Part shown: piece after piece, positions 1 through 4,953 of the stretch
Layout of the letters: the number at the start of each line of letters is the position of its first letter
How positions within the stretch are numbered: position 1 is the first letter of the stretch
DNA from: Saprospirales bacterium
GTDB lineage: Bacteria; Bacteroidota; Bacteroidia; Chitinophagales; Saprospiraceae
Direction of reading: 5' to 3'
Length of the DNA stretch: 7,522 nt
NCBI GenBank assembly: GCA_003448025.1
Contig: DLXL01000625.1
Location: 1-7,522 of the forward strand
The notes under the pieces: model-generated
What the model was told of the DNA's origin: nothing
Database searches by the model: none
The model's input: the letters and a program-made list of their open reading frames with translations, nothing else
Position numbers and translations under genes: made by a program

Positions 1-790
1 CGTTATCATTTGAACGCAAATAGGCTCGGGCGTAAGGATTAACCCCCATGCCAATCGTCGCCCCCCCGATGCGAACCGTATCTCCTTCCAGCCCGATATT
101 TCCTGCTTTATCTTTGTTCAAAGGGAGCCCTTTACTTCCGAGCACCTCTCTTTTTTTATTCAGAAAATACACCTTCAAATCGCGGATATCAGGGGCAAGA
201 TTATCCATTACCTGTATGCCACAAAGCAGAGGATTTACCGCTTTGCCGGAAGGACTACGAATTTCAAAGTGTAAATGAGGTCCTTGAGAGCCGCCTGTAT
301 TTCCCAAGTATCCAATTTGCTGACCTTTTTTCACCGGGAACATGGTAACGGGCGGCGTAAGTTCTACTTCAAATCTTTCACGCTCGTATTGTTGCGACTT
401 CACAAACTTTTGAATATCAGAGGAGAAGCGGTCAAGGTGTGCATAAAGCGTTGTGTAGCCATTGGGATGCTTGAGGTATAAAACATTCCCATAACCACTG
501 GCTTGGACTTTAATCGTTTCTATATATCCGTCTGCCGCAGCCAGAATAGGATTGCCAGTTACCCCATCAATATCCAGTCCGGCATGGAAATGATTCGGTC
601 TTAGTTCTCCGCAAGTACCCGTTAACATGACCGGCCCAACCACAGGGGCGGCAAAAAAATCAGTTGGATGTGTACCACCCACCCTTTCCTTTAGCAGACC
701 AATACCGGCAGCCTGTTTTCCGGGCTCATGCCCCCAAACGATCCAAACAGCAATTGCAGAACCTAAAAGGAATGGCAGAATAGATTTCAC
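1..790 (-). CDS. M23 family metallopeptidase, membrane-anchored, C-terminus cut by window edge
   Basis: Reading the minus strand from 790, a frame stays open to the left edge (about 263 codons), so the gene is partial at its 3' end. M23 enzymes are zinc endopeptidases of the envelope, usually cutting peptidoglycan cross-links. The visible zinc and catalytic motifs are HAGLD (H69, D73), YAHL (H118) and HLHFE (H172, H174), which matches the full LytM-type set. The block FGELR-like TCGELRPNHFH before the first motif, and an insert of about 25 residues after YAHL, are typical of the long Bacteroidota form (commonly over 500 residues, from general knowledge). The N-terminus (K2, then hydrophobic residues 4-19) is a signal or anchor helix. 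The start is inferred as GTG at 788-790: there is no in-frame ATG before residue 55, a stop lies 27 bases upstream, and GTG places a basic residue just before the helix. No Shine-Dalgarno is visible. The gene lies 57 bases after the TerC gene on the same strand, probably co-transcribed. The substrate is not known. Confidence 0.92.
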   Translation of the reverse strand, partial: MKSILPFLLGSAIAVWIVWGHEPGKQAAGIGLLKERVGGTHPTDFFAAPVVGPVMLTGTCGELRPNHFHAGLDIDGVTGNPILAAADGYIETIKVQASGYGNVLYLKHPNGYTTLYAHLDRFSSDIQKFVKSQQYERERFEVELTPPVTMFPVKKGQQIGYLGNTGGSQGPHLHFEIRSPSGKAVNPLLCGIQVMDNLAPDIRDLKVYFLNKKREVLGSKGLPLNKDKAGNIGLEGDTVRIGGATIGMGVNPYARAYLRSNDN

Positions 791-847
791 GAGTATGCAA
801 ACGGTAAGTGGATTGGGTTATTACTTTTTCAGCACCCGGATTTCCGG

Positions 848-1627
848 TCAGTTTGCCGAATGTCCACCGGGTTTAGGCCAACTGAACATTTTGGAGGTCA
901 TAATTGGCACAAAAAAGAACCCAGCTGTAATCAAACTCACGATCAGATCGGCAGTTTCACTTTCCAAAGCCTTTGACCATGCATGTTCCGGGAAAAGATG
1001 ACAAACGAAAGAAAAACTGAGTTTAAATCCAAGGACACCAATGACTGCAAAGGCACTTGTTTCCAGAAAAGGATATTTTTCAAGCAGTTTTACAAACCAT
1101 TGAGCCACAAAACGCATGGCTAAAATACCGATAAATACACCGGTACAGATCAGAAAAATATTGTCTGTGAAGGCAACTGCGGCAAAAACATTATCCAGCG
1201 AAAAAGCCAGGTCAACAATTTCTACCGCAATAACAGTTGCCCAAAACGGACCAACCAGCCCCCGGGTTAATTTATAATACCAGGTAGTTTCCTTATTCAG
1301 GGTATCATCATCTGTTTGCGGCGTAGCTTTCCTTCGGAAATAATCAATAGTCAGGTAAATCAGATACAGACCACCCAGAGGCTTTAGCCACCATATCTTA
1401 ATCAGCCATGATGCAAAAACCAGACATATGCCTCTGAATACGTACGCACCAATAATGCCATATCGAAGAGCCAAACTCCGTTTTTCCGGAGGAAGATCCA
1501 TAACCATGGTAGCTATTACCGCCGCATTATCCACAGAAAGAAGGCTCTCAATAATGACCAGATTAAGAATAATAATGAGCGAGCTTTCCCAGTCACTCCC
1601 AAAAATTTGCTGCAAAAATTCCGTCAT
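848..1627 (-). CDS. TerC family integral membrane protein (putative metal ion exporter)
   Basis: This 259-residue inner-membrane protein has about seven hydrophobic segments (roughly 14-40, 57-78, 82-96, 126-150, 156-178, 190-209 and 227-246). It shows the two diagnostic acidic motifs of the TerC family: ESLLSVDNA (E27, D33, N34) in the first helix and EIVDLAFSLDNV (E136, D139, D145, N146) in the middle. These repeated motifs lie within the membrane and are thought to bind the ion. Characterised relatives (Alx of E. coli, and MeeF and MeeY of Bacillus) are linked to Mn2+ export and to loading metal into secreted enzymes; the older tellurite-resistance name is not a safe function. Length is normal for the short bacterial form. 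The ATG start puts a short amphipathic segment before helix 1. It follows the coiled-coil gene by 48 bases and precedes the M23 gene by 57. I see no yybP-ykoY-like Mn riboswitch, since the gap is too short. Substrate and direction of transport are inferred. Confidence 0.93.
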   Translation of the reverse strand: MTEFLQQIFGSDWESSLIIILNLVIIESLLSVDNAAVIATMVMDLPPEKRSLALRYGIIGAYVFRGICLVFASWLIKIWWLKPLGGLYLIYLTIDYFRRKATPQTDDDTLNKETTWYYKLTRGLVGPFWATVIAVEIVDLAFSLDNVFAAVAFTDNIFLICTGVFIGILAMRFVAQWFVKLLEKYPFLETSAFAVIGVLGFKLSFSFVCHLFPEHAWSKALESETADLIVSLITAGFFFVPIMTSKMFSWPKPGGHSAN

Positions 1628-1675
1628 CGGATTACTTAGTCGTTGAAGATGTTGTCAGAACAACCTGTTGGAAAA

Positions 1676-2173
1676 TTAGTTGCCGGCCTCTTGAAGCAAT
1701 GAATCAGAATCTTTCACCAGCGTTTCCAACTCTCTTAAAAGAGCTTCTTTTCTTTTTAATTGATCGGCAAGTTTAGCGGCACGCTCCTTTTCTACTAAAG
1801 GATCCTTCTTTTTTAATGCGGGTGATGCATTTTGAAGATCATTCGCTTCAATTTCATGGAGTTCATTTTCCAGCTCTGCCTTCCTGCTTTCCAGTTCATC
1901 CAAACGTTTGATGACTTTTTCGTCAATATGCCTGGCTTGAGCACGAACGGCCTTATACGCTTCACCCAGTTTGTTTAATGCGGCATCATATTTTCCCGCA
2001 TCAAATTTATCCTTTTCTGTTTTTAGTATTTGACCAACGGAAACTACAACACCTCTAAGTTGTCCAAATACCTTTTTAGAATTTTCCTGTTCCTCATTGG
2101 TGCCAAAGAAGTAATTGTAAGCCAAAATACCGGCAACCAGAAGTAAGGCAATCTTGATCAGAGAACGGAACAT
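1676..2173 (-). CDS. hypothetical membrane-anchored coiled-coil protein (165 aa)
   Basis: I do not recognise a family. From the chosen ATG (2171-2173) the protein begins MFRSLIKIALLLVAG, with one hydrophobic helix at about residues 5-23. A soluble region rich in Lys, Glu and Ala follows. Residues about 28-85 look helical, and two stretches with heptad-like Leu/Ile spacing (about 86-112 and 127-160) suggest a coiled coil, split near residue 118 by an N-A-S-P loop. A signal anchor with the coiled coil in the periplasm is likely. The same frame could start 14 codons earlier at 2215, but those residues are polar, would sit before the membrane helix, and would place the start codon inside the -7 promoter match at 2213-2220, so I prefer the shorter form. 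It is the first gene of the probable unit with TerC and M23. A scaffold or envelope-spacing role is possible but only a guess. Confidence 0.8.
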   Translation of the reverse strand: MFRSLIKIALLLVAGILAYNYFFGTNEEQENSKKVFGQLRGVVVSVGQILKTEKDKFDAGKYDAALNKLGEAYKAVRAQARHIDEKVIKRLDELESRKAELENELHEIEANDLQNASPALKKKDPLVEKERAAKLADQLKRKEALLRELETLVKDSDSLLQEAGN

Positions 2174-2212
2174 AGTATGCGAATAAGTGAATGAATGGGA
2201 TTCTGTTGCGAA

Positions 2213-2220
2213 CAAAAGTA
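2213..2220 (-). promoter_or_regulatory. Bacteroidota -7 promoter element for the coiled-coil/TerC/M23 unit
   Basis: The minus strand reads TACTTTTG here, an exact match to the Bacteroidota sigma-ABfr -7 consensus TAnnTTTG. Transcription would begin a few bases downstream, giving a leader of roughly 30-35 bases before the ATG at 2173. I found no clear TTG-type -33 element at the usual spacing. The position, between the ppiD terminator and the first gene of the unit, supports it. Confidence 0.5.
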
Positions 2221-2259
2221 GTAAATATCTTATTCATTCCTTCAGTTCCCCTTCAAACA

Positions 2260-2293
2260 AAGAGAGTCGGGCTGTTATCAGTCCGACTCTCTT
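2260..2293 (-). terminator. intrinsic terminator after the ppiD-like gene
   Basis: This is an inverted repeat of 15 pairs (arms 2260-2274 and 2279-2293) with one G-T pair and a four-base loop TTAT at 2275-2278; the outer 11 pairs, AAGAGAGTCGG against CCGACTCTCTT, are perfect. On the minus strand it begins 27 bases past the ppiD stop and is followed by the T-rich TTTGTTTG, as expected for a terminator of that gene. It separates ppiD from the next promoter at 2213-2220. Confidence 0.85.
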
Positions 2294-2320
2294 GATATTT
2301 CATGTAGAGCAGAGGATTGG

Positions 2321-4423
2321 TTACCAGAATCTGAATCTGTTATCCTCAACATTATATTGACGCTGAAGCGACTTCATCAAACTAGTGCGCAAGGCACCTG
2401 CTGCCTGAGAGGACATTTGACGACGGAACATAGAAAGATCTGCAGGTACTGTTTGCTGCGCTACATCCGTTAATGGTTGCGCGTAAACTACGCCCATAAC
2501 CGCAATAACCGGCTTGGCAACCTTTCCTGTTTCCGTGGCGAAGACCGTTCCAAAAACACGAGGCTCATTGTTGGTCATCAGGAAATTAACGCCCTTAAGG
2601 GTATCCACTCTGCTTTGCCATTGGTTTGCAATAGCTGTGAGATCGTTTGGATTTTGTGTTTTACTTTTGATAACAGCAGCCTTTTTCAGTGCTTTCACAT
2701 GCGCTTCGGCCTCTGTAAGTGCTTTGAGCGTCTCAACGGTTGGCTTACCTTTAGGTAAAACACTTTTTAGTGCCGGCACAACATATTTTGCATCAAAATA
2801 GCCACCTTTCGGATCGCTGAAAGCGAATACTTCCTTACTGATGCTACCTGTTTTTGTGTTTTCATCAAAAGCCCAACGTACTACTTCACGCACATCATCA
2901 CCTGAACCAAGAGAGCCAATATTAAAATCGTTTTGTTTCAGATTTTGAGAAGCATAAAACTGTGCACGATTTTGGTTAGCGAGGGTTTCCAGGTCGGAAA
3001 TGCTTTTGGCTTGCTGAACCAGCGCTACAGCCCGATCCTTAACAGCTTGCTGAGTAGCTTTACTTGGCTCGAGACGACGACCCAATACAGCAACCTTTGC
3101 AGATTGATCACCTGTTTCGAATTTTTTGCCCATAATTTCAACAATGTGCCATCCGAATTGGGTTGAAATCTTGTACAACTTCCCCTGTTCTCCTGTTACA
3201 AAGCACAGATCGTTGAATTCTTTCACCATGGAGCCATTGCTGAACCATCCCAGATCACCACCATTTCGTCCGGAAGCCGGATCCTGGCTCAATTTCATAG
3301 CCAGTGAATCAAAACGTTGTTTGCCGGATTTGATAAGTGCCATGATACTATCCGCACGGCCACTGTTCTCAGGAGTTGCCTCACGGATAAGAATATGACG
3401 TGCTTTTACAGAATCAGGGAGGGACTTGCGATCAATAATTTTCATAATGCGGTATTCCCCGTCATCAAATACAGGACCAACAATCGAACCAATAGGCCTA
3501 CTCATAGCTGAGTCTGCAAATACTGCTGGGAATTGCTTTTTAGGCACATACAAACCACTGAATGCACCACCATTGGCAAGAACGTAGGTGGAGTCATTCT
3601 TTGCGGATCGAAGTCCATCAACCAATTTCCTTACAGATTCAAATGCTGCCATAGAATCCTGCTTGGTTGCAATGACAGGGAAAGTAACAAAAGAAATATT
3701 GCGTGATTCCTCTTCTTGAGTATAAAGCTTAGGATTTTCTTTGATGAAATCCTTGTAATCACTGTCTTCTACCTTAATTTCCTCGTCTTTGATGGAACTG
3801 TAGGGAATATTAACCGCAGCGAAGTTGCGACGGTTGTTGTTTTCCAGAAACACTGCCTCAGCTTGCCATTTAGGAGTATACATACCCTTGCTCACTGCGG
3901 TAATCAATTTTTCCTGAAGACGGGTCTTTATAACTTCTTTTTCCTGAACAGACCAGTAAGCGCGGCCACGTGGATCGCTGAACTGACCTTGTTCAATGGC
4001 ATTTTTAATGCCGGAAAGTTGTGCACGATCAGGTTGACCAGCTTCCTTTTTAAAACGCTCCAGAATAATTGGGCTAAGGTTCATGCCAAATTGCAGATCC
4101 AGCAACTCTTCTTTGCCGACGCCAAGACCCAGCGGTTCAACCTCCTGATCAACAATAGCCTTTTCCAGGAAATAAGTCCAGGCCTGGCTGCGAATCTGAT
4201 AGGCATTACTACGCTGCTGCTCAGAATAAACCAGCTTTTCATAGGTGTCGAATTCTCCTCGCTTGATCTCAACCTCACCCACCATTCCTAAAGTGTTAAC
4301 ATCAGCCGCAGAATAGCGCTGACTGTTGGACATCACGTCCATTAAAATAAAGCCTCCTAAGGCCAGAGCCATTGCCACAATGAGTATCCACCCATTTTTA
4401 CGAATAGTCCCGATTAAAGCCAT
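2321..4423 (-). CDS. PpiD/SurA-type peptidylprolyl isomerase, membrane-anchored periplasmic foldase
   Basis: This 700-residue protein is anchored by one helix (about 11-31) after a short basic cytoplasmic end (R8, K9), so the bulk is periplasmic. Such proteins help newly exported proteins fold at the Sec translocon, and their parvulin domains isomerise prolyl bonds. Residues about 35-230 match the helical SurA/PpiD N-terminal chaperone region. Residues 338-432 form a parvulin (PPIC) domain: ARHILI at 341-346, the GGDLGWF loop at 388-394 and QFGWHIVEI at 422-430. The stretch about 245-332, ending in GEYRIMKIIDRKS, resembles a degenerate second parvulin unit. The C-terminal region (about 440-700) ends in NRFRFW and is alpha/beta without a motif I can name. 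The ATG at 4421-4423 is preceded by AAAGGA (4426-4431) only two bases away, a tight but plausible ribosome site, and this start gives the anchor. The gene is transcribed alone, between a promoter at 4491 and a terminator at 2260. PpiD-like is safe; strict orthology to E. coli ppiD is not. Confidence 0.93.
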   Translation of the reverse strand: MALIGTIRKNGWILIVAMALALGGFILMDVMSNSQRYSAADVNTLGMVGEVEIKRGEFDTYEKLVYSEQQRSNAYQIRSQAWTYFLEKAIVDQEVEPLGLGVGKEELLDLQFGMNLSPIILERFKKEAGQPDRAQLSGIKNAIEQGQFSDPRGRAYWSVQEKEVIKTRLQEKLITAVSKGMYTPKWQAEAVFLENNNRRNFAAVNIPYSSIKDEEIKVEDSDYKDFIKENPKLYTQEEESRNISFVTFPVIATKQDSMAAFESVRKLVDGLRSAKNDSTYVLANGGAFSGLYVPKKQFPAVFADSAMSRPIGSIVGPVFDDGEYRIMKIIDRKSLPDSVKARHILIREATPENSGRADSIMALIKSGKQRFDSLAMKLSQDPASGRNGGDLGWFSNGSMVKEFNDLCFVTGEQGKLYKISTQFGWHIVEIMGKKFETGDQSAKVAVLGRRLEPSKATQQAVKDRAVALVQQAKSISDLETLANQNRAQFYASQNLKQNDFNIGSLGSGDDVREVVRWAFDENTKTGSISKEVFAFSDPKGGYFDAKYVVPALKSVLPKGKPTVETLKALTEAEAHVKALKKAAVIKSKTQNPNDLTAIANQWQSRVDTLKGVNFLMTNNEPRVFGTVFATETGKVAKPVIAVMGVVYAQPLTDVAQQTVPADLSMFRRQMSSQAAGALRTSLMKSLQRQYNVEDNRFRFW

Positions 4424-4490
4424 ATTCCTTTAATTGTTTGAAAATCAAAAATTTATACCCGAAAGCATTGGGATTTTAAAAAAGTGGCCG

Positions 4491-4498
4491 CAAAGGTA
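4491..4498 (-). promoter_or_regulatory. Bacteroidota -7 promoter element for the ppiD-like gene
   Basis: The minus strand reads TACCTTTG followed by C, an exact match to the TAnnTTTG -7 consensus. It would give a leader of about 60 bases before the ATG at 4423. A convincing -33 TTG is not present at 19-21 bases upstream, so confidence rests on the -7 match and the position. Confidence 0.55.
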
Positions 4499-4561
4499 AC
4501 AAGTTCAGTATCGAAAAAGGAAATTTGTTTGAAGGAATTAAAATCAAACTCCTTTTAAGGA

Positions 4562-4598
4562 AAAACCCGACGACCACTTAAAACGGACGCCGGGTTTT
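4562..4598. terminator. hairpin terminator, T-runs on both sides
   Basis: AAAACCCG (4562-4569) pairs with CGGGTTTT (4591-4598). Past one A-C mismatch (4570/4590) the stem continues with CG (4571-4572) against CG (4588-4589). Read on the minus strand, the stem is followed by TTTTT, starting about 25 bases after the stop of the 34-codon ORF at 4624. Read on the plus strand it is followed by TTTT. No plus-strand gene ends here, so its natural client is a minus-strand transcript from 4624-4728, which it would insulate from the ppiD promoter. Confidence 0.72.
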
Positions 4599-4623
4599 GA
4601 TTCGCTCTGCGGTGAGAGGGATT

Positions 4624-4728
4624 TTAGAAGCGACGACGCACTGCACTTCGGGTAGATAAAAACTCGGTGAGTGCAATCAATCCGTTTCCAAGGGTGAACA
4701 AACCCAACGTTACGCCAATGATTAACAT
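4624..4728 (-). CDS. possible small one-helix membrane protein (34 aa)
   Basis: A 34-codon frame runs from ATG (4726-4728) to TAA (4624-4626). The peptide begins MLIIGVTLGLFTLGNGLIAL, a hydrophobic segment long enough for one membrane helix. A single acidic residue (E22) follows, then a basic tail with R27 and RRRF at the end, which would favour a cytoplasmic C-terminus. I recognise no family. Support comes from the composition, which is what a small membrane protein looks like, and from the terminator 25 bases after its stop with no other gene to serve. An in-frame stop lies only three codons before the ATG, so this start is the only ATG option near the 5' end. No Shine-Dalgarno is visible; the leader is AT-rich. 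It could instead be a chance frame inside a small non-coding RNA. Confidence 0.45.
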   Translation of the reverse strand: MLIIGVTLGLFTLGNGLIALTEFLSTRSAVRRRF

Positions 4729-4953
4729 GATTAAAAATTAAAAGAGATTAGTGTTTGTGATAATCAGCGACAGTTCTTGCATCAGAACTATCCCTTCAGG
4801 GGTATGCCAAGAATAATGCCAAAATTGATGAACGCTTGTCAGGTATCTACGTCGGTCAGCATTAAATTTCAGTTGCTTAAACAATGTCTGCAACGTTTCA
4901 AAAAAAACACCGTCCATTAGGAAGCAACGAAAACAAAAACAAAATCCATCGGC
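4729..4953. promoter_or_regulatory. divergent leader region between the small ORF and the DUF5916 gene
   Basis: This 225-base stretch lies between divergent reading frames. It holds a perfect 6-base inverted repeat AGTTCT/AGAACT (4772-4777 and 4784-4789), followed at once by a second small hairpin TATCCC-TTCA-GGGGTA (4789-4804, one G-T pair), and then a direct repeat ATGCCAA at 4804-4810 and 4816-4822. A one-mismatch -7 candidate for the plus-strand gene, TAAATTTC, sits at 4863-4870, and on the minus strand TATTCTTG at about 4808-4815 is a similar weak match. The last 30 bases before the ATG are A-rich without a Shine-Dalgarno. The promoters must lie somewhere here, but I cannot place them firmly. 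Confidence 0.35.

Noticed and set aside
627..1001. Plus-strand 124-codon frame across the M23/TerC junction
   Set aside because: It overlaps two well-supported minus-strand genes in antisense and shows no domain of its own.
1651..1664. Small hairpin GTTGT-CAGA-ACAAC between the coiled-coil and TerC genes
   Set aside because: Only five pairs and no T-run after it on the minus strand, so it is unlikely to be a terminator; the genes are treated as co-transcribed.
848..1675. Possible Mn-sensing yybP-ykoY riboswitch ahead of the TerC gene
   Set aside because: The gap upstream of the TerC gene is only 48 bases and lacks the paired helices that this riboswitch needs.
3716..4291. Plus-strand 191-codon frame inside the ppiD-like gene
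   Set aside because: It is antisense to the SurA/PpiD N-terminal region, which has a coherent domain layout; the translation lacks any family resemblance.
4642..4675. Inverted repeat TGCACT ... AGTGCA with a 22-base spacer
   Set aside because: It lies inside the 34-codon frame, the arms are short and the spacer long; it is within chance expectation.
4804..4920. Plus-strand 38-codon frame (begins MPRIMPKLMN) ending 33 bases before the DUF5916 start, possibly a leader peptide
   Set aside because: It is basic with no hydrophobic core or recognisable motif, has no ribosome site, and frames of this size arise easily by chance. Codon conservation in relatives would be needed.
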